In this document: positions 40,946 through 49,403 of the stretch, piece after piece
Layout: each line of letters begins with the position of its first letter
Position numbering within the stretch: the stretch's first letter is position 1
Assembly (NCBI GenBank): GCA_030372985.1
Contig: JAUCQB010000174.1
Span: 1 to 57,225 of the forward strand
Reading direction: 5' to 3'
Origin: Phycisphaerae bacterium
GTDB lineage: Bacteria; Planctomycetota; Phycisphaerae; UBA1845; PWPN01
DNA: 57,225 bases
Translations under genes and position numbers: made by a program
The notes under the pieces: generated by a model
Seen by the model: the letters and a program-made list of their open reading frames with translations, nothing else
Databases searched by the model: none
What the model was told of the DNA's origin: nothing

Positions 40946-43900
40946 ATGGCGACCCGAGTCTGGATGCTTCTGTTTGTCGGTGGGCTCGTACTGCAGCTCG
41001 GCTCGGCCACGGCGGCCGCCGAGCCGCTTACGGTGCTGCTGGAAAAAGGCATCTACGCTGAAGAGACGCTGGGTGACCTGGATCAGGCCATACGGATCTA
41101 CGGCCAGATCAGCGCCAAATCCAAGGCCGAACGGCCGATCGCTGCCCAGGCCCAGTTCCGCCAGGGCCGGTGCCTGCTTGCCAAGGGTGATCAGGCCCGG
41201 GCGGCCACGGCATTTCGAGCGGTTATTTCAGACTATCCCGACCAGAAGGACCTGGTCGCCGAGGCCGAGAGGCTGCTCGGTGACCTCAGCGCCGCCAGCC
41301 AGAACCCGCCAACCGTGGTCGAGACGCAACCGAAAGCACTTGATGACGCTGTGCCGGTCTCGCTCAAAGAGATCAAGGTCACGTTCGACCAGAAGATGAA
41401 GGACGGTAGCTGGTCGTGGGCTATCGCCGGATCGGTAACGAAGCCGGCCGGAGAGGCTGAGGCAGGAGTCGGCGGAGGCTTCAGTGGGCCGACAGGCTTC
41501 TTTTTGGCCGGTCCTGCCCAGCCGCCCAAGATCACGGCACGACAGCCGCGTCTGACAGGCCAGCCTCGCTACGACGGCAAGAAGACGACCTGTAGCGCCC
41601 CGGTTGAATTGAGGCCGGGCACGATCTACCGGCTGGAAATCAACGTATCGCCAAGTGCCGCCAAGTTTCAGAGTTCGCAGGGCGTGGCGGCCCAGCCGTA
41701 CGTGATCCTCTTCGCCACGCAAGGGAAAGACGGCAAGCCCACGCCGATCCCCGATGATCTAAGCGGTGAGACCAAAGCCGTCAACGAGCGGAACCGCAGC
41801 CTCGACCACATCCGCGCGGACATCTACGTGCTCCGGCATCAGGTCGTCGTCGGTGGTTACGAGGGGTGGATTGGTGCGATGCACCGGCTCGCCCGGGACG
41901 GCCGACGGGCGGTGCCGGAACTGGTGATGGAGCTGCTGCGCCAGAGCCCCGAGCATCAGGTGGAGCGGCGGGTGCTGGCGTTCACCTTACGGGCGATCGG
42001 CGACACCCGAGCCGTGCCGGCGTTGATCCAGGAACTGCCCAAATGCCCACATGAAGAGAGCAGCGATTGTGCGCTCAACCTGCCGAACAACGAAGAATGG
42101 GCACGATTCGTCAGCGCACACCAGGCGGAGCGGACCGGGACCGAACGCGAGAACGACGAGTTCGGCTTCTACCGGGCGGTGCGGGAAATCACCGGGGCGC
42201 TGGAGAAGATCACCGGCCATTCGGAGGGCGACAAACACTACTATGCGCACCTTACCGCGGCCCAGAGTCTGAAGCTCAGGAAGGAAGTCAGCCAGCGATG
42301 GCAAACCTGGTGGGATGCACACGCGACCGGGTTCCTCAAGCCGGAAGAGTTGGCGGAGGCCAGGCGTTGGCCGGTCATGTCTCGCAATGATCTCATCGAA
42401 GAAGCCGGCTTGCGCATCGTCGGCCCGATGATTCCGACCGGACCGGAATACTGCTTCGGGCCGGAGAAGGAGATGGTGATCCGAACACAAGTGCCCGATC
42501 GCCAAGGCCGTGGCGGCTGGAAGATGGGCGATACGTACGTCGATCTGGATACCTGCCGCGCGTACGGCGGCCGACCTTACCCCGAGGCTGGAGAACCATG
42601 GGACGTCGCGCAGCGGCGCAAGGAAGCCCAATGGGACGAGGAACGCAGCATTGACATCTACGTTCAGAGTTCGGGCAGTGACGCGTTGGAGAACACGCTG
42701 CTGACTATGCATAACTGCCTCGGCTGGGCGCTGGAACCGGGTGCGTGGCAGGCGACCATCGAGGCGGTCAGCAGGCCGCAGCCGTTGAAACTCCCACCCA
42801 TGAGCCATCGATACTTCGTCACAAAGAAGGGCGGCAAACTTGTCGACACCTTCCTGTTCAGAACGCGAGAAGGCGGCATCGCTGTTCTGCAGGTACAGCA
42901 GGCGATGCGCAAGGACTGGTCTGTGAAGTTTCGGTACCGGATGCTCTGTCGGGAAGACGCGGGGGGAGCCCTTATGCAGGTCGGTCAGCCGCGATCCACG
43001 GTTGCGGATGATGTGCTGGTGAAGTCGCAGGGCTCCGCGAGCCGGCCCGAGACAGCCACCACCCGGCCGTCCAGGTTGCCGGTGCGAGACTGGAGCAGGC
43101 CGCTCGATGCCCAAGAGCACGATCGAGCCCTGGCGTTGGCGGAGACGATCGTGCTGGAGGACCTGCGAAAGTACCAGGCGGTCGAGAAGGAGAAGGGTTG
43201 GGCGCTTGAAATGGTTCACACGCCGCTGGGCTGTCTCGCTCAACTCAATCGGGCCAACGCGCGGGATCTGCTGCTTGAAGGAGTCTTCCCTGAGATCCGG
43301 CCGTCGGTGACCTTTGCGCACGAACTCCGCCGGGCGGGCGACAAGCGGGTGGATGAGCGAGTGAACCGGGCGCTGGCGGACGCGGGGACTCCGGTAAGCG
43401 AACGCATCAAATGGCTTCGCCTCTGCGCAGAAGGTTCGTTGGCTTTGCCGGCGGCGGTAGAGGACCAGATGCTGGTGGCCGCGCTTGAGGGGACCGGCGC
43501 CGACGACGGCGAGTTCGATCGGTTTGGGTATGTGTGTGCCAAGGCCCTGCGCCGCTTGGCCACGGAGCGGAGCCGCAAAGCCCTCGAAGAGCGGCTGCTC
43601 GCCGAAATCCCCAATAAGCAGACCCGCCCCGACGTCGTCCTCTGGACGGAAGGGCCATCGCGTCTTTGCGCTCACAAGATGCCTGGCCTGTTCAGCCCGT
43701 CGCATGCGACGACCCTGGTCAAGACGCTGATCCACATCGACCACCCGGCCTCGAAGGAGGTGCTGCTTCGCGTCGTCCGCGAGGGCCCTCCCAACTGCGT
43801 CCGCGCCTCTGCGGCGATGGGCCTCCACCACTTCGGCGACACAGCCGACAAGAAGCTGGCCGTGAACGCTCTGCGGGACATTTATCGCCAATTGAAATGG

Positions 43901-44665
43901 GAGCCGGCGAAAGAGGAGTACGCTTTCCTCATGGCGTCTCTGGGAGATCCCTATGGCCTCCGGCAGCTCCAAGGCTTTATGCGTCACAAGGACGACTCTA
44001 TTCGTAGCCAGGCCTACGTCGATCTCCAGGCGATTGACGACCGATCCTTCATTGCCATCGCCGCGAAGGACTATCCCGACAAGAACCGCGAGCCGAACGG
44101 CTTCGACCGCATCGTGAACTGGGGAGGAATGGGCTATGACGAGAAGACCGGCCAGGTGTCGCCGAAGGAATGCGTTGCCGACTACCTCTACGAGGTCCTT
44201 CGTTCCGCGAAGAACCCGGCGGCGACGGGCCAGGCCATGAGGTACCTGCTCCTGCTTCCCGATGAGAAGCTGGAAGCGATCCTCCCCCTGTGCCGCGGTG
44301 TTCTGACCGAGCCGGTCGGCACGGATGTGTATGAGGTTCCGTACTCTACAGGGTGGCGCGGGCAGATGGACCGCCTGATCGGGCTTGTCCGCGCCGGAAG
44401 TGCCGACGAGAAGCGCCGGGCGATGCAGCGGCTGGCGGAGTTCTTTGCCGTCGAAGAACAGCTCGACAGTCACCCGACGGCGATCATCAACACCCTCTGC
44501 TATTTGCGGTATAAGCCGGCCCAGCGGTTGCTCACATACGTGATGGAGACGTACCCGGCCGAGCCCGCGGCGGAAGAGGGCAAACAGCGTTACCCCGACG
44601 TGCGGCATCTTGCGGCGTACGCGTTTCTGCTGATCGAGACCGGTCGTGTGGGCCAGAACTACTGA
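40946..44665 (+). CDS. Large secreted protein with TPR-like, Ig-like and HEAT-like regions
   Basis: 1239 residues from the ATG at 40946 (MATRVWMLLFVGGLV), which has AAGGAG six bases upstream; signal peptide cleaved near TAAAEP. Residues about 42-95 form a TPR-like unit (LDQAIRIYGQISAKS to DQARAATAFRAVI). About 108-150 looks like a bacterial Ig-like domain (PTVVETQPKALDDAV, KVTFDQKM). HEAT-like alpha repeats follow (AVPELVMELLRQSPE, RRVLAFTLRAIGDTRAVPALI) and again in the C-terminal 500 residues (SKEVLLRVVREGP, RASAAMGLHHFGDTAD). No catalytic motif is recognised. It is in an apparent operon with the kinase and regulator downstream (12-base gaps) and may act upstream of the sensor. Confidence 0.75.
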   Translation: MATRVWMLLFVGGLVLQLGSATAAAEPLTVLLEKGIYAEETLGDLDQAIRIYGQISAKSKAERPIAAQAQFRQGRCLLAKGDQARAATAFRAVISDYPDQKDLVAEAERLLGDLSAASQNPPTVVETQPKALDDAVPVSLKEIKVTFDQKMKDGSWSWAIAGSVTKPAGEAEAGVGGGFSGPTGFFLAGPAQPPKITARQPRLTGQPRYDGKKTTCSAPVELRPGTIYRLEINVSPSAAKFQSSQGVAAQPYVILFATQGKDGKPTPIPDDLSGETKAVNERNRSLDHIRADIYVLRHQVVVGGYEGWIGAMHRLARDGRRAVPELVMELLRQSPEHQVERRVLAFTLRAIGDTRAVPALIQELPKCPHEESSDCALNLPNNEEWARFVSAHQAERTGTERENDEFGFYRAVREITGALEKITGHSEGDKHYYAHLTAAQSLKLRKEVSQRWQTWWDAHATGFLKPEELAEARRWPVMSRNDLIEEAGLRIVGPMIPTGPEYCFGPEKEMVIRTQVPDRQGRGGWKMGDTYVDLDTCRAYGGRPYPEAGEPWDVAQRRKEAQWDEERSIDIYVQSSGSDALENTLLTMHNCLGWALEPGAWQATIEAVSRPQPLKLPPMSHRYFVTKKGGKLVDTFLFRTREGGIAVLQVQQAMRKDWSVKFRYRMLCREDAGGALMQVGQPRSTVADDVLVKSQGSASRPETATTRPSRLPVRDWSRPLDAQEHDRALALAETIVLEDLRKYQAVEKEKGWALEMVHTPLGCLAQLNRANARDLLLEGVFPEIRPSVTFAHELRRAGDKRVDERVNRALADAGTPVSERIKWLRLCAEGSLALPAAVEDQMLVAALEGTGADDGEFDRFGYVCAKALRRLATERSRKALEERLLAEIPNKQTRPDVVLWTEGPSRLCAHKMPGLFSPSHATTLVKTLIHIDHPASKEVLLRVVREGPPNCVRASAAMGLHHFGDTADKKLAVNALRDIYRQLKWEPAKEEYAFLMASLGDPYGLRQLQGFMRHKDDSIRSQAYVDLQAIDDRSFIAIAAKDYPDKNREPNGFDRIVNWGGMGYDEKTGQVSPKECVADYLYEVLRSAKNPAATGQAMRYLLLLPDEKLEAILPLCRGVLTEPVGTDVYEVPYSTGWRGQMDRLIGLVRAGSADEKRRAMQRLAEFFAVEEQLDSHPTAIINTLCYLRYKPAQRLLTYVMETYPAEPAAEEGKQRYPDVRHLAAYAFLLIETGRVGQNY

Positions 44666-44677
44666 GCCGGCATACGA

Positions 44678-46702
44678 GTGGATAGAGCATCGGCTGTGAA
44701 CTGGAGTCGGTCCAGATCGAATCGCGGATTGTGGCTGATCCTGCTGCCGCTGATCGCCGTGGTCCTCGTGCCGACCGCTTGCGTGCTCTGGTTTGCCAAC
44801 CGGGCGATGCGGAACGAGCAGTTGGCCGTGCAGCAGCGTCTGACAGAGGCATACCGCCTGCAATTGGTCAGCGCGCAACGGCGGCTGGACGAGTACTGGC
44901 GGGCCAGGCTCGATGACCTGAAAGCGGCCGAGACGATGCCGTCCGCTGGTGAGGCATTCGCGCAACTGGTGAGAACTGGCCAGTTCGCCGCCGTGATTAT
45001 CTTCGACGCCGAAGGCCATGCTTCCTATCCTGCCCGCGTGCCCTGGCGTCCCCCACCGACGTCGGCGAACGAGACCTGGGACGCAGCGGCCGCGGCCGAG
45101 CACGAGGGCGGGAGTCTGCGGCGGGCAATCGACATGTATGGCGAGATCACCGACAAAAGCTCGGATCCGCAGGAACGTGCCCGTGCGCTCATTGCCCAGG
45201 CCCGGTGCCTGGCCAAGACCGGCGAGAAGGCAGCGGCCGTAGGAATCCTGACGGAGAGACTCAGCGATGCACAGTACCGCAACGCGACCGACGAGCGGGG
45301 CGGGCTGATCGTCCCCAACGCACAGCTCATGGCGCTTCACCTGCTCGATGAAAGATCAACGCCGCAGTATCGGCGCATCCTCGGCGACCTTGTCAATCGT
45401 CTGAATGATTACGGTGAGCCCGCCATGCCGGCGGGCCAACGGCTGCACCTGATGGGCGAAGTGCAGCCGATTGCCGCGAGCCTTACCGGAATGGCCGCCA
45501 GCAGAGTCGCCAGCCCCGCGGAAGGATCTGCGGGCGACTTCTTCTTCAACCAGGATGCCCTCTTTCCGACGCTGGAAGCTGAGCGACTCGCCGCAACCTA
45601 CCTGGACGCCGATCAGCCACCGCTCGTAGGCAAGGGCAGCCCCGAACCCACCGCCTCGCCGGGCATCTGGCGATGGGTTTCCCCGAAAGGAACCATCGTC
45701 GCGCTCTGTGCCGAGCAACGCCTGGCCGATGCTCTGACTGCGCTGGCTGTAGAGGATATCTCCTCTCACGATATCACGGTGAAGATTGCACCACCGAGAA
45801 CCGGCACGTCCGGGGCGTTTCTCACGATGCCCGCGGCCCGGGCGATGCCGGATTGGACGCTGGCACTCTATCTTCCAGGGCCTAAGCCGCTGGAAACAGC
45901 GGCGCGGCGCCAGGCGGCCGCGCACCTTTGGACCGGCGCGCTGGCCGTTATGGTGGTCGTCCTGCTGGCGCTTGTGGTCATTCGTCAGATCAGCCGTCAG
46001 GTCAGGCTGGCCGAGCTCCAGAACAACCTTGTCGCAACGGTGTCGCATGAGTTGAAGACGCCCCTGAGCTCCATTCGGCTGCTGCTGGAGGTCCTGGCCG
46101 AGAACGAATGCCAGGATCGTAACCAGGTCAAGGAGTACGTCGGTCTGATCACCAGCCAGACCGCTCGCCTGGATCGCCTCGTGGAGCACTTCCTGGCCTA
46201 CTCGCGCATGGAGCAAAGACGCCACACATTCGTCATGGCGGCCGTTGAGCCGGCCAAGGTCGCTCAGGTTGCCGTCGAGTCCCTACAGGAACGTTGCACG
46301 GCCGCGGGAGCGCACCTTACCGTCGAGGTCGCACCCGACTTACCCACCATCCGCGGCGATATCGAGGCCCTCGTCACGGTCCTGGTGAACCTGCTCGACA
46401 ACGCCTGCAAATACTGCGAGAATCAACCGCAGGTTCTGCTGCGGGCGTACGCGGCCGACGGCCAGGTCTGCTTTGCCGTGCAGGACAACGGGATCGGGCT
46501 TTCCCGCCGGTCGGTCAAGCGGATCTTTGACCGTTTCTACCAGGTTGACCAGCGCCTCTCACGCAAGACCGGCGGGTGCGGCCTCGGCTTGAGCATCGTC
46601 CGCTTCATCGTGGACGCCCACCGCGGCTCAGTTCAGGTGGCCAGCGAGCCGGGCAAGGGCAGCACGTTTACGGTCAGGTTGCCGGTTGCCCCGCAGCGAT
46701 AG
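44678..46702 (+). CDS. Membrane sensor histidine kinase with TPR-like sensor region
   Basis: 674 residues from a GTG start. TM1 is at about 19-40 and TM2 at about 420-440 (TGALAVMVVVLLALVVIRQI), giving an external sensor of about 380 residues. Within it residues 140-192 (GGSLRRAIDMYGEITDK, ARCLAKTGEKAAAVGIL) resemble the TPR-like segment of the neighbouring secreted protein. The cytoplasmic part is a classic HisKA (VSHELKTPLSSIR) and HATPase (NLLDNACKYC, DNGIGLS, GCGLGLSIVR). Its regulator is encoded 12 bases downstream. Confidence 0.92.
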   Translation: MDRASAVNWSRSRSNRGLWLILLPLIAVVLVPTACVLWFANRAMRNEQLAVQQRLTEAYRLQLVSAQRRLDEYWRARLDDLKAAETMPSAGEAFAQLVRTGQFAAVIIFDAEGHASYPARVPWRPPPTSANETWDAAAAAEHEGGSLRRAIDMYGEITDKSSDPQERARALIAQARCLAKTGEKAAAVGILTERLSDAQYRNATDERGGLIVPNAQLMALHLLDERSTPQYRRILGDLVNRLNDYGEPAMPAGQRLHLMGEVQPIAASLTGMAASRVASPAEGSAGDFFFNQDALFPTLEAERLAATYLDADQPPLVGKGSPEPTASPGIWRWVSPKGTIVALCAEQRLADALTALAVEDISSHDITVKIAPPRTGTSGAFLTMPAARAMPDWTLALYLPGPKPLETAARRQAAAHLWTGALAVMVVVLLALVVIRQISRQVRLAELQNNLVATVSHELKTPLSSIRLLLEVLAENECQDRNQVKEYVGLITSQTARLDRLVEHFLAYSRMEQRRHTFVMAAVEPAKVAQVAVESLQERCTAAGAHLTVEVAPDLPTIRGDIEALVTVLVNLLDNACKYCENQPQVLLRAYAADGQVCFAVQDNGIGLSRRSVKRIFDRFYQVDQRLSRKTGGCGLGLSIVRFIVDAHRGSVQVASEPGKGSTFTVRLPVAPQR

Positions 46703-46714
46703 GAGTCGAGGGGC

Positions 46715-47422
46715 ATGAGCCCGAGTTCCATCCTCATCATCGAAGATGACACCACCCTGCTGCGTGGCCTGAAGGACAGCTTCGAGGCTCACGGATATGA
46801 GGTGACAACCGCCGCCGACGGCGAGGCGGGACTCGACGCTGCGCTGAAGAGCCAGGCGGATCTCATCGTGCTCGACATCATGCTGCCCAAGATCAACGGT
46901 TACCAGATCTGTCGGGCGGTGCGCGAGGCGAGAATCGACGTGCCGATCATCATGCTGACCGCCAAGGACCAGGAGTCCGACATCGTCATGGGGCTTAACC
47001 TGGGCGCCGACGATTACGTCACCAAGCCGTTCGGGCTCCGGGAACTGTTGGCTCGTGTGAATGCCGCTCTCCGCCGCGGAAGCTCACCCGAGGGCAATGT
47101 TTACCGCTTCGGCGACTTCCAGCTCAACCTGGACTCGCACAAGCTGCTCCGCGGTGATCAGGAGATCCCGCTGACACCAAAGGAGTTCGGCGCGCTGGCG
47201 TACCTCCTCCGGCGCGCGGGGCAAGCTGTGACCCGCGATCAGATTCTCAACGTTGTGTGGGGCCACGACGTGTTTGTGACGCCGCATAGCATCGACCGCT
47301 GCATCAACACCCTCCGCGGCAAGATCGAGCCGGATCCTCGGGATCCCACCTACATCTACACCATCCGTGACGTGGGTTACCGTTTCGAACCACCGGCCAC
47401 GGACGATGGTGCCGCGATGTGA
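46715..47422 (+). CDS. OmpR/PhoB-family response regulator
   Basis: 235 residues. The receiver has IIEDDTTLL, the phospho-Asp in LIVLDIMLPKING, LTAKD and YVTKPFG. The winged helix DNA-binding domain (YRFGDFQLNLDSHKLLRG, LTPKEFGALAYLLRRAG, VTRDQILNVVWG and the C-terminal hairpin YIYTIRDVGYRFEP) is complete. It forms a two-component pair with the upstream kinase. Target genes probably include the operon itself, but no repeated binding site was identified. Confidence 0.95.
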   Translation: MSPSSILIIEDDTTLLRGLKDSFEAHGYEVTTAADGEAGLDAALKSQADLIVLDIMLPKINGYQICRAVREARIDVPIIMLTAKDQESDIVMGLNLGADDYVTKPFGLRELLARVNAALRRGSSPEGNVYRFGDFQLNLDSHKLLRGDQEIPLTPKEFGALAYLLRRAGQAVTRDQILNVVWGHDVFVTPHSIDRCINTLRGKIEPDPRDPTYIYTIRDVGYRFEPPATDDGAAM

Positions 47423-47828
47423 CCTTGCTCGATGGGTCTCCTACCGACAATCATACGTCTGTCCGGGGCGCGCTTACCTACGAGATGACATCCAGGCTGG
47501 ATCGTCATACACGATTGCGCGACAGCGTGGTGCGGACCGCGTAGTATCCCCCGGTTTCGGCGTTTGCCGTGGCACTCTACGCTGGCCATCAGTTCCTCGA
47601 TCGTTCAGCCGGGGTGGTGCCGGATCGCCAGGTCCACATTGGAACAGGGAACTAAGCGACGAGCCGCAGCCCGCACGATATCAGCAGAACACCACCACGG
47701 CCCGCTCTCCATCGGCGAATCGACTGCCAGCTTTTGGGCTGACAGTCGCTGGCGAAGACATCGACAAATCGGCGTTTCTGAACTCTGAATGGCGCTCGGC
47801 TGCTCGACTCTACCCGAACTCCGGCGTC

Positions 47829-47855
47829 ATTCTGACGCAACTTGTGACGCAACTC
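47829..47855 (+). repeat. Short motif shared by both tRNA-fragment loci, right
   Basis: ATTCTGACGCAACTTGTGACGCAACTC, one base longer than the left copy at 39396-39421. It lies 66 bases inside the right tRNA fragment. Confidence 0.7.
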
Positions 47856-47921
47856 GCGCTGAGGCCTAAGAAACCGACCGCAACGTTGGTCGTAACTCAT
47901 TCTTAGGAAAGGAGATAGGAA

Positions 47922-47963
47922 AGCGGGCGAAGGGATTCGAACCCTCGACGTCCAGCTTGGGAA
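47922..47963 (-). tRNA. 3' half of tRNA-Gly(CCC), right copy (probable att scar)
   Basis: The same 42-base segment as at 39237-39278, in the same orientation, from anticodon loop TTCCCAA to CGCCCGCT. It differs only in the T stem (GAGGG...CCCTT in place of GTGGG...CCCAT), where both partners of one base pair have changed. The 5' half of a tRNA is again missing. Confidence 0.8.
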
Positions 47964-48469
47964 AGCGAATGTCCGCGCGCAAGCCCTTGTTGCCGATGGG
48001 CTTATAGCGGTTTTTGAGGCCGAAAACGAGGTTTGCAGGTGGTTGATAGGTCGATGACAAGTTGAAAACGAGTGGTTGGCACGTGGCGACTGACCCAGTT
48101 TTGACCCACTCGAAAAGACGCTTCCGAACGCCGAACCACCGGGCATGGACATTTTCGGGCAATGCCGCCGATTTCGACGACGTCCAGCTCGGCGGGCTGG
48201 CGGTCCCGAAAGCGGTCTCAGAACGGCGGCCGCCGGCGCGCTGGTCGATCGCCTTCGGAAGGCCCGCCTGCAGCTCACATGTTCTCCCGGAGGCGGCAAG
48301 ACCGCGTGGGTGGTCGAGAGCTCCCTCCGGCGAGCTGGAATGTGCGTGTCTCGCCTAGCAGCCCAACCACGGATTCCCGCGGGACTGCGTATTCATAACT
48401 GCCGGCATCAAACCGGCCGCTGCTCCGATGTGGAGTAGCTGTTCGATTTCGGAATCGGAGGAGCCTGCG

Positions 48470-49288
48470 ATGAAGACGATTACTTTGGCCATGTTTGTCG
48501 CACTAACCGCCACCATTGAAACAGCTGCAGCGATCCAGGACCGCTTGGTGCTGTCGTACGATTGTGAGGTGAGCGGGGTCCTGCTGAAGCTCGTATTCCG
48601 CGAGGGAGAAGACACGAAGGAGCACCTCCGACGCCAAGTGGTCTCCATTGAACTTCGCGGCTCCGGTGCCGACCAACTGGTCTTGGCGGGAAACATCAAG
48701 CGCGAAGGTGAAATCGTTTCGGTCACTCTGAAGTCGCCCTTTGGCGTCGTTACGTTCCTCCGGAATGAGTTGACCAGAATCCGGCTCGGGATCATCGATC
48801 CAGAAGCAGCGAAGAAGCCGAACGAGTCCGAGGTGACGGCGGAGCAGAAACGTTGGCTGGACAAGAACAATGAGTTGTATCGCGAGCACGTACGCAAGCT
48901 CTCCGTGGAGACCCACGAAAAGCGGGGGCGCATCAGTGCCGACCATGGGGCCCGCCTGCGGGAGACCCAAAAAGTCATGGAGGCCGCCCGAAAGAGCGTG
49001 CGAGTGAAGGAGAAGAACAATCATACAATCCGATTCACTCTGTATGGTAAAGTGGTTGCTGAGCACAACCCCCTGGCGGAAGCGCACGCGAAGCTGCGGG
49101 CAGCCGAGGCAAGGGAGGCGGAACTCACAAAAGCGAAGGCGTTCGCCTTGAGCGAACTCTCTATCGAAGAAAAACAGAGACGTGAGAAGCTGGCCTCGGT
49201 ATTCATGAAGCACAAGAGCGTCATTCTTGCCAAGGGCAAGCTGTCCGAGGCCGTGCTCGCCAACAACTTTCTGGCTGCGACAGAGTAA
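48470..49288 (+). CDS. Secreted coiled-coil hypothetical protein
   Basis: 272 residues from the ATG at 48470 (MKTITLAMFVALTAT), with GGAGGA upstream and a signal peptide cleaved near TAAAIQ. A beta-rich part (LVLSYDCEVSGVLLKLVF, DQLVLAGNIKREGEIVSV) is followed by about 150 residues of charged helix (QKRWLDKNNELYREHVRKL, AHAKLRAAEAREAELTKAK) predicted as coiled coil. No family is recognised. It is convergent with the Clp-like gene cluster and lies just outside the tRNA-fragment boundary. Confidence 0.7.
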   Translation: MKTITLAMFVALTATIETAAAIQDRLVLSYDCEVSGVLLKLVFREGEDTKEHLRRQVVSIELRGSGADQLVLAGNIKREGEIVSVTLKSPFGVVTFLRNELTRIRLGIIDPEAAKKPNESEVTAEQKRWLDKNNELYREHVRKLSVETHEKRGRISADHGARLRETQKVMEAARKSVRVKEKNNHTIRFTLYGKVVAEHNPLAEAHAKLRAAEAREAELTKAKAFALSELSIEEKQRREKLASVFMKHKSVILAKGKLSEAVLANNFLAATE

Positions 49289-49403
49289 GGGGCGTGTCGC
49301 TCGTAGCGGCCACCCCAAGCATGGCGCTTGAGGGCCGGAATTCGATGAGGGGCGGCTTGGCGGGCTTGCTGGCAACGGCGGGCGAACAGGGCGATGCCGT
49401 CCC

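Larger units (their letters stand above)
47423..48469. other. Intergenic region at the right tRNA-fragment boundary
   Basis: 1047 bases without a supported gene. It holds the shared motif (47829-47855) and the tRNA-Gly fragment (47922-47963). Between 48000 and 48400 the minus strand has open frames of mixed quality (for example RKRLFEWVKTGSVAT). These might be decayed coding sequence, possibly of a lost mobile gene, but no family can be named. Confidence 0.5.
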
